Shown: positions 1 through 7,465, counted from the first letter of the stretch. The stretch is 9,975 nucleotides of DNA from Gemmataceae bacterium (GCA_947490035.1 CANLGS010000075.1:1-9975); one strand, 5' to 3'. A program made the numbers and translations. Notes: a model not told the origin generated them from the sequence alone.

Positions 1-42
1 GTCGTGTTCTCTTCCTCAATGAAGGCGAGCGATTCGCGTGCG

Positions 43-1758
43 TCAGCGATTGACCGGCCGCGGGGCCGGTGCGACCGGTCGCGGCAGGAACTCGCGGTCG
101 AGCGGCGTCGCGTCCCACACCTTCGCCGTCCTGTCATAACTCCCCGTGACGATCCGCGAACCGTCCGCACTGAACGACGCCGAACTCACGATCTCCGTGT
201 GCCCCTTGAGGGTGAGGAGCGAACCGTTGCAGAGCCGATGGACGTAGTGCCATTCCCAGCCGCGCAGGTGGGGTTGCGTGCCCTGTAATAGTGCCAGTGC
301 CCCCACAATGTTGTTATCGCGCCATTCCTGATGGGCGACTTGGATTGTGCGGCCGTACTCGAACACGGCCAGTGTCTTGCGTGCCTCGGCTTCCGATGCC
401 TGGGCCTTCTCGGCGATGGCCTGTAGACGAACAGCTTCCGCGCGGGCTGCGTCCGCGATGCCTTTCTGTTGGAGAGCCGCTTCACGCGCGGCGTCTCCCA
501 AGCCACGAAGCCTGGCCTCTTCAACTTGTCCGGCGTCCGCGATTCCGCGCAATCGACCCTCTTCGATTCGCCCGGCGTCCGCGATACCTTTCTGCCGAAG
601 CGCCTCGTCGCGGGCGACCTCCACGTCCCCGGTCGCTCGTTCCGCCGTGTCCCGCGCGCCTTCCGCTTCGCGCCAGAAGCCGAACACCACGAACACCACC
701 ACCGCCAGCAGCACCGCCAGCGACGAGAAGCCCCACGCTGCCGCCGCGGTCGGCTTGCGGCGAACCCAGCGCCCGAACCGCTCGACCGGCCCCACCGGGC
801 GCGCCGCGATCGGTTCGCCGCGCGCGAACCGGCCGAGGTCGGCCGCCAACTCGCCCGCGGTCGCGTACCGGTGTTCCAGTTCCTTCGACAGACACTTCGT
901 GATGATGGTGTCCAGGTCGCGCGGCACGCCCCGCACGCCCCGCACGACGGTCCGCAACGCAGCCGGTTCTGTGGAGTTGATTTGGGCGAACAGCGAAGCG
1001 ACGGTGTCGCCGTCGAACGGGCGTTTGCCCGCGATGCACTCGTAGAGGATCACGCCCAGCGCCCACACATCTGCCTGCGGACCGACGAACTTGGCCTTCG
1101 CCGCCGCCTGCTCCGGCGCCATGTACGCCGGCGTGCCCATCATCGCGTTCGTTTGCGTCAGATCGTGAGCCTTCCGCTTCGCGATACCGAAGTCCGCGAC
1201 CTTGGGGCTGCCGTCCGCGGCGAGCAGGATGTTCGCCGGCTTGAGGTCGCGGTGGACGATGCCCAGCTCGTGCGCGGCGCCCACCCCGCTCGCCACCTTC
1301 GCCAGCAACTCTGCCGCCTCGCGCGGCGTCATCGACCTACCCCCGGCCTTGCGTCCGCGGTTCGCCAAGAGGTCCGCGAGCGACCCGCCGCTGACGAACT
1401 CCATCGACATGAACGGGCGGCCCGCGTGTTCGCCCAGCTCGTGAACTTGGACGACGTTCGGGTGCTTGACCGCGGCCATCACCTCGGCTTCCGCCCAGAA
1501 CCGCGCCACCGTCATCCGGTCCGCGTCGGCGTGCAGGATCATCTTGAGCGCGACTTCGCGGTTCAGGCGGGTGTCGCGCGCGCGATACACGACGCCCATC
1601 CCCCCGCGCCCGAGTTCGCCCAGCATCTCGTAACCGGGCACGGCGTCGGGGTTGCCGGCGAAACTCGCCGCTGCCGCCGCGACCTGATCCGGCGTCTGGA
1701 CGCCGGTGCCTTCCGGCAGTGGTTCATCAGGCCTACGGTTCGAATCGTTGCTGTTCAC
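43..1758 (-). CDS. Membrane-anchored Ser/Thr protein kinase (PknB/Hanks type) with coiled-coil repeat and a single WD40-like repeat
   Basis: Transfers phosphate from ATP to Ser/Thr of unknown targets; the kinase should face the cytoplasm with the C-terminal part across the membrane. Numbered from the GTG start (571 aa): glycine loop GRGGMG at 50-55, VALK lysine K72, alpha-C glutamate probably E90, HRDLKPAN with catalytic D171, DFG D189, APE at 214-216, so all core catalytic residues are present. A basic stretch (WVRRKP) precedes one hydrophobic helix at about 340-362. Then come five 14-residue repeats (385-454), the linker LRGWEWHYVHRLC typical of planctomycete WD40 kinases, and one WD40-like repeat (about 515-549) before a Pro-rich tail. 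A beta-propeller normally needs about seven such repeats, so the sensory end looks truncated or collapsed. Start: GGAG lies 9 nt before this GTG; an in-frame TTG at 1764 is only 3 nt from it. It lies downstream of the TatD-like gene on the same strand. Confidence 0.93.
   Translation of the reverse strand: MNSNDSNRRPDEPLPEGTGVQTPDQVAAAAASFAGNPDAVPGYEMLGELGRGGMGVVYRARDTRLNREVALKMILHADADRMTVARFWAEAEVMAAVKHPNVVQVHELGEHAGRPFMSMEFVSGGSLADLLANRGRKAGGRSMTPREAAELLAKVASGVGAAHELGIVHRDLKPANILLAADGSPKVADFGIAKRKAHDLTQTNAMMGTPAYMAPEQAAAKAKFVGPQADVWALGVILYECIAGKRPFDGDTVASLFAQINSTEPAALRTVVRGVRGVPRDLDTIITKCLSKELEHRYATAGELAADLGRFARGEPIAARPVGPVERFGRWVRRKPTAAAAWGFSSLAVLLAVVVFVVFGFWREAEGARDTAERATGDVEVARDEALRQKGIADAGRIEEGRLRGIADAGQVEEARLRGLGDAAREAALQQKGIADAARAEAVRLQAIAEKAQASEAEARKTLAVFEYGRTIQVAHQEWRDNNIVGALALLQGTQPHLRGWEWHYVHRLCNGSLLTLKGHTEIVSSASFSADGSRIVTGSYDRTAKVWDATPLDREFLPRPVAPAPRPVNR
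397..606 (-). repeat. Five in-frame 42-bp repeats encoding a 14-residue helical repeat in the kinase
   Basis: Within the kinase, residues 385-454 fall into five consecutive 14-residue units of the pattern xALRxKGIADAxxx (for example EEGRLRGIADAGQV and EEARLRGLGDAARE). The DNA unit is 42 bp: the string gcgtccgcgat followed by cctttctg recurs at 449-468 and 575-594 with one change, exactly three units apart. Fourteen residues is close to four helical turns, and Ala/Leu/Ile with charged positions suggests an extended helix or coiled coil just after the membrane helix. Such repeats can change copy number by slippage. Confidence 0.8.
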
Positions 1759-1767
1759 GGGCAAAGT

Positions 1768-1771
1768 CTCC
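1768..1771 (-). promoter_or_regulatory. Shine-Dalgarno deciding the kinase start
   Basis: GGAG on the minus strand. The spacer is 9 nt to the GTG at 1758 but only 3 nt to the TTG at 1764. Three other genes here have a GGAG core 7 nt before ATG, so the GTG is preferred. An in-frame TGA lies a few codons further upstream and rules out a longer N-terminus. Confidence 0.5.
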
Positions 1772-1793
1772 AGATGAATGGTGGGCCTTCACT

Positions 1794-1813
1794 CGGAGGG
1801 CTGACGCCCTCCG
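1794..1813. repeat. Perfect 8-bp inverted repeat between TatD-like gene and kinase
   Basis: CGGAGGGC-TGAC-GCCCTCCG forms an 8-bp GC-only-but-one hairpin with a 4-nt loop. It starts 5 nt after the TAG stop of the TatD-like gene on the minus strand and ends before the kinase ribosome binding site. No T-tract follows, so it is either an intergenic repeat or a weak/factor-dependent terminator that would lower read-through into the kinase. Confidence 0.55.
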
Positions 1814-1818
1814 CTCGC

Positions 1819-2676
1819 CTAATACCCCGCTTTCGCCTTCGCGGGCGGGACGCCGTTGGCGCTCGGCTCCGGCGGCCAGTCTTTCCAGTTGTTCGCCTGC
1901 CGCCAGAACGCGAGCGGGTTGTCGTACACCACCTTCTTGATGTCCGCCTCTTTGTGCCCGCGGCGCTTCATCTCCTGAATCAGCTCCGGCACCGCCAGCG
2001 GGTCCGACTTGCCCCAGTCGCCCGCCGAGTTCGCCATGATGCGGTCCGTGCCCACCAGTTCGATGATGTCGCACGCCCGCGCCGGCGTGCATTTCGTAAC
2101 GGGGTACAGTGTCATCCCGCACCAGAAGCCGTTGTCCAGCGCGAGCTTCACCGTGTGTTCTTCGACGTGGTCGATGCACACGCGGTGCGGCGTGATGCGC
2201 GAGTCGCCCTTGAGCATGTCCACGATCATCCGCGTGCCCTTGTACTTGTCCTCCAGGTGCGGCGTGTGGATCAGAATCAGCTCGTCGGTCTTCGCCGCGA
2301 GGTTGAGGTGCTCCTGAAAGATGGTGGCTTCGTTCGCGGTGTTCTTGTTGAGGCCGATCTCGCCGATGCCGAGCACGCCGGGCCGCGACAGGAACTCCGG
2401 GATCATCGAAATGACCTCGCGTGACAGCGACACGTTCTCGGCTTCTTTCGCGTTGATGCACAGCCACGAGTAGTGCTTGATGCCGAACTGCGCGGCGCGC
2501 TTCGGCTCGAACTCGGTGAGGTGCCGGAAGTAGTCGTGGAAGCCCTCCGCGGTGCCGCGGTCGTACCCGGCCCAGAACGCCGGTTCGGAGATCGCGGCGC
2601 ACTGCGCGTAGGCCATCCGCTGGTAGTCGTCGGTGGTCCGCGAGATCATGTGAATGTGCGGGTCGATGTAGTTCAT
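1819..2676 (-). CDS. TatD-family metal-dependent hydrolase, EboB-like
   Basis: A 285-aa TIM-barrel amidohydrolase-type enzyme. Metal-ligand candidates are all visible: HxH at H7/H9 (DPHIHM), E106 in GIGEIGLN, H137 in IHTPH, H170 in CIDH, and D220 in NSAGDWG. The opening DPHIHMISRTTDDYQRM and the EPAFW, NSAGDWG..DPL and DNPLAFW segments match, from memory, EboB, the TatD-like member of the bacterial ebo gene cluster, better than the housekeeping nuclease TatD. Its substrate is unknown; ebo clusters have been tied to export or processing of secondary metabolites, but no other ebo gene (UbiA-like, dehydroquinate-synthase-like) lies in this window. The last ~18 residues are a Pro/Ala/Lys-rich tail with no obvious role. 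ATG chosen because it begins the conserved strand; a GAGG element lies upstream. No signal peptide, so cytoplasmic. It is divergent from the PAL-like gene and followed by the kinase. Confidence 0.88.
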   Translation of the reverse strand: MNYIDPHIHMISRTTDDYQRMAYAQCAAISEPAFWAGYDRGTAEGFHDYFRHLTEFEPKRAAQFGIKHYSWLCINAKEAENVSLSREVISMIPEFLSRPGVLGIGEIGLNKNTANEATIFQEHLNLAAKTDELILIHTPHLEDKYKGTRMIVDMLKGDSRITPHRVCIDHVEEHTVKLALDNGFWCGMTLYPVTKCTPARACDIIELVGTDRIMANSAGDWGKSDPLAVPELIQEMKRRGHKEADIKKVVYDNPLAFWRQANNWKDWPPEPSANGVPPAKAKAGY

Positions 2677-2841
2677 GGTCCTGCCTCGCCGATGAGCGGC
2701 GCGAAGTTGTGGCGCGCCGGGAACACTCATTCTAGCCGCACTCGCTTTCGCGCGACAGAAGCGGTTCATCAAGTGCCCAACATCGGCCCTCGACGGTTCG
2801 TCCTCGCCGTGCGAAGATGAGCGCCACCCCGGAGTGTTGAC

Positions 2842-3762
2842 ATGCCCCGCACCGCGCTGCTCGCCTTCGCTATCGCGTTCCTCACGTCCGCCGCGACCGG
2901 GCGCGGCGGCGAGTGCGATGCGGAGAAGTTCCCCGATTACCGGCCGGTCGCGGGCTGGCCGCAACTGCCGCCGAAGGTCGTACTCGGCCCGGTCTCGGCC
3001 GTGGCGACCGACGCGAAGGATCGCGTGTACGTCGCCCACCGCGGCCCCAAGCCGGTCATGGTCTTCGAGCGCGACGGCACGTTCGTCCGTGCGTGGGGCG
3101 ACGACCACATCAAGACCCCGCACGGGCTGCGCATCGACCCCGATGGCAACGTGTGGCTCACCGACATCGGCAACCATCTGGTGATGAAGTTCGACCCCGA
3201 AGGCAAGTTGCTCCTGTCGCTCGGTCAGAAGGGCAAGGCCGGCGACAAGGCCGACCAGTTCGACCGCCCGACCGACGTGGCGGTGACGCCGACGGGCGAG
3301 TTCTACGTCACCGACGGGTACGGCAACGCGCGCGTGCTGAAATTCGACCGCACCGGGAAGTTGCTCAAGCAGTGGGGTACGAAGGGCACCGGCGAGGGCG
3401 AGTTCAACCTGCCGCACGCGATCTGCCTGGACGCGAAGGGCCGGGTGTACGTCGGCGACCGCGAGAACAACCGCGTCCAGGTGTTCGACGCCGAGGGGAA
3501 GTTCATCGAGCAGTGGAAGGCGAGCGGCGCGCCCTACGGGCTGTTCCTCGCGGGCGACAGACTGTTCGTGGCCGACGGCCGCGCGGGCGTGGTGCGCGTC
3601 CTCGGCCCGGACGGGAAGTCGCTCGGCCGGTGGGGCGAGAAGGGCACCGCGGCCGGGCAGTTCCAGATGCCGCACATGCTGTGCGTCGATTCGCGCGGGG
3701 ACGTGTACGTCGCGGAGGTGACCAACAAGCGCGTCCAGAAGTTCACCGCCGCGAAGGAATGA
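2842..3762 (+). CDS. Secreted NHL-repeat protein, peptidyl-alpha-hydroxyglycine alpha-amidating lyase (PAL)-like
   Basis: A 306-aa protein with an N-terminal signal peptide (hydrophobic residues 5-19, then ATGRGG), so periplasmic or exported. The rest is a beta-propeller of about five to six NHL repeats (for example 91-118, 190-216, 276-301). Aligned from memory to rat PAL, the catalytic set is kept: R67 in HRG (R533), H94 in PHGL (H585), Y160 in TDGY (Y654), H192 in PHA (H690), R207 in DREN (R706), M276 and H278 in MPH (M784, H786). The three histidines are the zinc ligands. The calcium ligand after the last His (D787) is M279 here and the PAL cysteines are absent. PAL cleaves peptidyl-hydroxyglycine to an amidated peptide plus glyoxylate; whether this homologue does so is inference. 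Start ATG has GGAG 7 nt upstream. The prolyl oligopeptidase follows after 62 bp. A non-catalytic NHL scaffold is the alternative. Confidence 0.88.
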   Translation: MPRTALLAFAIAFLTSAATGRGGECDAEKFPDYRPVAGWPQLPPKVVLGPVSAVATDAKDRVYVAHRGPKPVMVFERDGTFVRAWGDDHIKTPHGLRIDPDGNVWLTDIGNHLVMKFDPEGKLLLSLGQKGKAGDKADQFDRPTDVAVTPTGEFYVTDGYGNARVLKFDRTGKLLKQWGTKGTGEGEFNLPHAICLDAKGRVYVGDRENNRVQVFDAEGKFIEQWKASGAPYGLFLAGDRLFVADGRAGVVRVLGPDGKSLGRWGEKGTAAGQFQMPHMLCVDSRGDVYVAEVTNKRVQKFTAAKE

Positions 3763-3813
3763 ATGGTGGATACGAGATACACTCGAGAGATGGGATGATG
3801 CACCGTTCCCTTC

Positions 3814-3817
3814 GGAG
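3814..3817 (+). promoter_or_regulatory. Shine-Dalgarno deciding the prolyl oligopeptidase start
   Basis: GGAG sits 7 nt before the ATG at 3825, the same geometry as the PAL-like and sulfatase genes. Two in-frame ATGs at 3795 and 3798 would add about ten residues with charged His/Arg ahead of the signal peptide and lack such a site. Confidence 0.6.
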
Positions 3818-3824
3818 CCACGAC

Positions 3825-5981
3825 ATGACCCGATCAGTCACCGCGATCAGCGCCTTCGTGTTGGTTCTCGCCACCCAACTCCTGTCGGCCGCGCCGCCGG
3901 ACAGCGCGAAGAAGCCGGTGACCGACACCTACCACGGGGTCAAAGTCACCGACGACTACCGCTGGCTCGAAGACAGCACCAACAAGGCCGTGCGGAAGTG
4001 GAGCGACGCCCAGAACGCCCACGCGCGTTCCGTCCTCGACAAGCTCCCAGGTGTCGAACCGCTCCGCGACCGGCTCACCAAGATCATGGCCGCGAAGACC
4101 ACCGGGCACGGGTCGTTCGCCGTTCGCGGCGACAAGGTGTTCGCGCTGCGCAAACAGCCGCCGAAGCAGCAGCCGTTCCTCGTCGTCATGCCCAGCGCCG
4201 ACAAGCCCGACGACGCACACGTACTGCTCGACCCCAACGAACTCGACAAGAAGGGCACCACGACCATCGACTGGTTCGTGCCGTCGGGCGACGGGAAGCT
4301 GGTCGCGGTGTCGCTCTCGAAGGACGGCAGCGAGGCCGGCGACGTTCACGTCTTCGAGGTCGCGAGCGGCAAGCCACTTGGCGAAGTCGTGCCGCGGGTG
4401 AACGGCGGCACGGCCGGCGGCGACCTCGCGTGGGCACCGGACGACAAGGGCTTCTACTACACCCGCTACCCGCGCGACGGCGAACGGCCCGCCGCGGACG
4501 CGGACTTCTACCAGCAACTCTACTTCCACGCTCTCGGCACACACTCGGCGAAGGACCGGTACGAACTCGGCAAGGACATGCCGCGGATCGCCGAGATCAA
4601 GGTCGAACTCGACCGCGCTACCGGCCGCGTACTCGCGAGCGTGCAGGACGGCGACAGCGGCGTGTTCGCCCACTTCGTGCGCGCACCGGAGGGGAAGTGG
4701 AAGCAGTTCGCGGACTTCAAGGACGGCGCGGTGCAGGCCGTGTTCGGCCCGAAGGACGAGCTGTTCGTCGTGTCGCGCAAGGACGCGCCGAAGGGCAAGG
4801 TGCTGCGCATGTCCGCGGCCGAACCCGATCTGGCGAAGGCGGCGGTCGTGATCCCGGCCGGCGACGATACCATCGTCACCGACTTCTACAGTTCCACCAG
4901 CCGCCAAACGGTGCTGCCCACCGCGACCCGGCTGTACGTCACCTACCAGCTCGGCGGGCCGTCGGCGTTCCGCTGCTTCACGCACAACGGCAAGCCGCTG
5001 CCGGCCCCGAAGCAACCGGAGGTCGGGTCGGTGCGCGGGCTGACGCCGGCCGGCGGGGACGACGTGCTGTTCACCGCGAGTTCGTTCACGCAGGCGTCGG
5101 CCGCGTACCTGTTTCGCGCGAAGGGAGCCGAGACCACGAAACTGCCCCTTAGTTCGCCGCCGGTAGTCGATCTGTCCGACGTGACGGTGGTCCGCGAGTT
5201 CGCCGTCAGCAAGGACGGGACGAAGGTGCCGGTGAACATCCTGGTGCCGAAGGGCGCGAAGCTCGACGGCACGAACCCGTGCCTCGTCACCGGGTACGGC
5301 GGCTACGGGCTGAACACCGAGCCGGGGTTCCACCCCGACTGGCGGGTGCTGTTCGACAGCGGGTTCGTGGTCGCGGTGGTGAACCTGCGCGGCGGCGGGG
5401 AGTACGGCGAAGACTGGCACGCGGCCGGGATGCTCACCAAGAAGCAGAACGTGTTCGACGACTTCGCCGCGGCACTGAAGCACGTGATCGCGAAGAAGTA
5501 CACGTCATCCGAGAAGCTCGCGATCGAGGGCGGCAGCAACGGCGGGTTGCTCATGGGGGCGACGCTCGCGCAGCACCCGGAACTAATGACGTGCGTGGTG
5601 TCGCACGTCGGCATCTACGACATGCTGCGGGTGGAGTTGTCGCCGAACGGCGCGTTCAACATCCCGGAGTTCGGGACGGTGAAGGACGCGGCGCACTTCA
5701 AGGCTCTGCACGCGTACTCGCCGTACCACAACGTGAAGGACGGGACGAAGTACCCGGCGGTGCTGTTCCTGACCGGGGCGAACGACCCGCGAGTGGACCC
5801 GATGCAGTCGCGCAAGTTCACCGCGCGGTTGCAAGCGGCGAATCCGGGCGGGGTCGTGCTGCTGCGGACGAGCGACAGTTCCGGGCACGGGCTGGGCACC
5901 GCCCTGTCGGAGCAGATCGAAGAGAAGGTGGACGTGTACGCCTTCCTGTTCGCCCAACTCGGGGCGACGTTGAAGAAGTGA
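3825..5981 (+). CDS. Prolyl oligopeptidase, family S9A, secreted
   Basis: A serine peptidase (718 aa, about the usual length) that cleaves short peptides after proline. A signal peptide spans roughly residues 1-23 (AISAFVLVLATQLLSAA), pointing to the periplasm. Residues 31-72 (DDYRWLED) start the catalytic domain, about 75-440 form the seven-bladed gating propeller, and 450-718 the alpha/beta-hydrolase. The triad is S571 in GGSNGG, D654 in NDPRVDP and H688 in SGHG; Y491 in GYGGY matches the oxyanion-hole tyrosine of porcine POP and R656 the substrate-binding arginine. The RGGGEYGEDWH and KQNVFDDF blocks are family hallmarks, so no key residue is missing. It follows the PAL-like gene by 62 bp on the same strand with its own GGAG, so co-transcription is likely. 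It converges on the sulfatase gene. Confidence 0.96.
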   Translation: MTRSVTAISAFVLVLATQLLSAAPPDSAKKPVTDTYHGVKVTDDYRWLEDSTNKAVRKWSDAQNAHARSVLDKLPGVEPLRDRLTKIMAAKTTGHGSFAVRGDKVFALRKQPPKQQPFLVVMPSADKPDDAHVLLDPNELDKKGTTTIDWFVPSGDGKLVAVSLSKDGSEAGDVHVFEVASGKPLGEVVPRVNGGTAGGDLAWAPDDKGFYYTRYPRDGERPAADADFYQQLYFHALGTHSAKDRYELGKDMPRIAEIKVELDRATGRVLASVQDGDSGVFAHFVRAPEGKWKQFADFKDGAVQAVFGPKDELFVVSRKDAPKGKVLRMSAAEPDLAKAAVVIPAGDDTIVTDFYSSTSRQTVLPTATRLYVTYQLGGPSAFRCFTHNGKPLPAPKQPEVGSVRGLTPAGGDDVLFTASSFTQASAAYLFRAKGAETTKLPLSSPPVVDLSDVTVVREFAVSKDGTKVPVNILVPKGAKLDGTNPCLVTGYGGYGLNTEPGFHPDWRVLFDSGFVVAVVNLRGGGEYGEDWHAAGMLTKKQNVFDDFAAALKHVIAKKYTSSEKLAIEGGSNGGLLMGATLAQHPELMTCVVSHVGIYDMLRVELSPNGAFNIPEFGTVKDAAHFKALHAYSPYHNVKDGTKYPAVLFLTGANDPRVDPMQSRKFTARLQAANPGGVVLLRTSDSSGHGLGTALSEQIEEKVDVYAFLFAQLGATLKK

Positions 5982-5995
5982 ACGAGCCGCTTGGT

Positions 5996-6049
5996 GTGGG
6001 GTAGGCCGCCGGCCTGCCATTACTTCGGCAGGCCAGCGGCCTGCCCCAC
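5996..6049. repeat. Intergenic palindrome, family 1 copy A (23-bp arms) between convergent genes
   Basis: Arms 5996-6018 and 6027-6049 pair over 23 positions with one T.G wobble and one A.C mismatch, around an 8-nt loop (attacttc). It fills most of the 86-bp gap between the convergent peptidase and sulfatase stops, so it could act as a bidirectional terminator, although neither side has a T-tract. It shares the core CAGGCCAGCGGCCTG and the preceding acttcg with the element at 8425-8482, which marks it as a dispersed repeat. Confidence 0.8.
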
Positions 6050-6067
6050 TCCAAGCCCAGGCGACTA

Positions 6068-7465
6068 TCACTTCTGGCGCTTCGCCGGCATCGGGGCGTT
6101 CACGCTCTTGCGCCACGCGGCCAGCGCGTCGCGCAACTCCTTCGCCCTCTCCGGCTGCTTCGCCGCGAGGTCGGTCTTCTCCCCGATGTCGTCCTTCAAG
6201 TTGTACAGTTCGGACTTGCCCGTCTCGAAGAACTCGATCAACTTCCAGTCGCCCGACCGGATCGACCCGCCCGGCGTCGTGCGCCACACGTCCTTGCCCG
6301 AACCGAGGTAGCCGGGGAAGTGCCAGTACAGCGGCTTGCGGGCTTGCCCCTGCACCGGCCCGCCGTCGCCGAACAGCAGCGGCGTGACACTCGTGCCGTC
6401 GAGGGTGTAGCCGTCCTTCGGCTTCGCGCCGGCGAGGGTCAGTAGCGTCGGGTAAAGGTCCACGCTGTTGATCGGCTCGTCGCACGTCGCGCCGGCTTTC
6501 ACCTTGCCCGGCCAGCGGGCGACCCACGGCACGCGCACGCCGCCCTCGTACAGCATGCCCTTGCCGCCGCAAAGCGGGGCGTTGCTCGTGATCCCCTCCT
6601 TCGCCTTCACCCCGGCCTCCGCGTACCCGCCGACGCCGCCGTTGTCGCTGGTGAAGATGACCAGCGTGTTGTTCGCGAGCTTCAACTCCTCCAGCTTCGC
6701 CACCAGCCGGCCGACGCTCTCGTCCACGGAGTAGATCATCGCGGCGTAGGTCGGGTCGCTGTGCCCGCCGACGCCCGGCTTGTCCTTGAACCGCGCGACC
6801 AGTTCCTTCTTGGCCTCGTGCGGGACGTGGACGCCGAAGTGGTGCAGGCACAGGAAGAACGGCTTGGCCTTGTTCTTCTCGATGAACTCGACGCCGCGGT
6901 CGGTCAGCCAGTCGGCGAGGTACGTACCCGCGGGGTAGTCCACCTTCGGCTGCGTGACGAAGTCGAAGTGCTTGCCCATCGTGGTGATCGCGCTGTCGAA
7001 CCCGCGCTGCGACGGGTGCTGCTTGCCCATCTGCCCGAGGTGCCACTTGCCGAACAGCGCGGTCGCGTACCCGGCCTTCTTCATCGACTCCCCAAGCGTG
7101 ACCTTGTCGAGCGGCAGTTGCTGGACGTTCTCGACCGGCACGAGCGGGCGGGCGCTGGTGTCGAATCTGTCCGTAGCGCCGACGGTGTACACGCCGGTGC
7201 GCGGCCCGTACTGCCCGCTCATGAGGGCGGCTCGCGTCGGCTGGCAGTTCGGCCCGCACGTGTACGCGGACGTGAACCGCATCCCGGCCTTCGCGAGTTT
7301 GTCGAGGTTCGGCGTCTCGTAGAACTTCGATCCCTGGCAGCCGAGGTCCGTCCAGCCGAGGTCGTCCGCGAGGACGAACACGACGTTCGGCGGCGGGTCG
7401 GCCGCCAACACCGACGACGCCGACAGCACCACCGCCGCGAGTGCGGCCACCCAACGAACGCTCAT
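6068..7465 (-). CDS. Secreted sulfatase (CxPxR, formylglycine type)
   Basis: Hydrolyses sulfate esters, probably on a polysaccharide; substrate not predictable from the sequence. 465 aa, normal for the family. A signal peptide covers about 1-21 (VRWVAALAAVVLSASSVLA, then ADPPP). The fold opens with NVVFVLADDLGW, giving metal ligands D34/D35. The maturation motif is C74-Q-P-T-R78 followed by AALMSG; C74 would be converted to formylglycine. GKWH (K140, H142), H209 region (LHHFGVH), SDNGG (D274, N275) and GGKG (K302) supply the remaining active-site residues. The C-terminal sub-domain (SGDWKLIEFF, ELYNL) is intact. Start ATG has GGAG exactly 7 nt upstream; longer in-frame starts run through the hairpin at 7522-7558 and are rejected. 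It lies 91 bp downstream of the pseudouridine synthase. No maturation enzyme is encoded here. Confidence 0.95.
   Translation of the reverse strand: MSVRWVAALAAVVLSASSVLAADPPPNVVFVLADDLGWTDLGCQGSKFYETPNLDKLAKAGMRFTSAYTCGPNCQPTRAALMSGQYGPRTGVYTVGATDRFDTSARPLVPVENVQQLPLDKVTLGESMKKAGYATALFGKWHLGQMGKQHPSQRGFDSAITTMGKHFDFVTQPKVDYPAGTYLADWLTDRGVEFIEKNKAKPFFLCLHHFGVHVPHEAKKELVARFKDKPGVGGHSDPTYAAMIYSVDESVGRLVAKLEELKLANNTLVIFTSDNGGVGGYAEAGVKAKEGITSNAPLCGGKGMLYEGGVRVPWVARWPGKVKAGATCDEPINSVDLYPTLLTLAGAKPKDGYTLDGTSVTPLLFGDGGPVQGQARKPLYWHFPGYLGSGKDVWRTTPGGSIRSGDWKLIEFFETGKSELYNLKDDIGEKTDLAAKQPERAKELRDALAAWRKSVNAPMPAKRQK

Noticed and set aside
1..42. Minus-strand frame reading SIADARESLAFIEEENTT beyond the kinase stop
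   Set aside because: It looks protein-like and could be a frameshifted kinase continuation or another gene, but 42 bases at the window edge cannot decide it.
397..606. Tandem repeats as a CRISPR array
   Set aside because: The repeats are contiguous, in frame, without unique spacers, and encode a helical protein repeat.
469..2424. Long plus-strand open frame of about 651 codons
   Set aside because: It is antisense to the kinase and TatD-like genes and has the Arg/His-rich composition of a shadow frame; no recognisable domain.
2677..2841. Possible promoters in the divergent TatD-like/PAL-like gap
   Set aside because: A TTGTGG with CATTCT at 15 bp spacing and an AscI-type palindrome are visible, but none is better than expected by chance; no sigma-54 -24/-12 pair found.
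2677..3675. Open minus-strand frame extending the TatD-like protein upstream by 333 codons
   Set aside because: It is antisense to the PAL-like gene, low-complexity Arg/Val/Ala rich, and the TatD homology begins exactly at the ATG at 2676.
2913..3824. In-frame extension of the peptidase upstream through the PAL-like gene
   Set aside because: The added sequence is an out-of-frame Arg-rich reading of the PAL-like gene; the signal peptide and GGAG mark the start at 3825.
3834..5483. Long minus-strand open frame of about 549 codons
   Set aside because: It lies wholly antisense to the prolyl oligopeptidase, whose catalytic motifs are complete; GC-rich codon bias opens this frame.
5583..7454. Long minus-strand open frame across the convergent gap
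   Set aside because: It overlaps the sulfatase in another frame and the antisense of the peptidase, and runs through the palindrome; Arg-rich with no domain.
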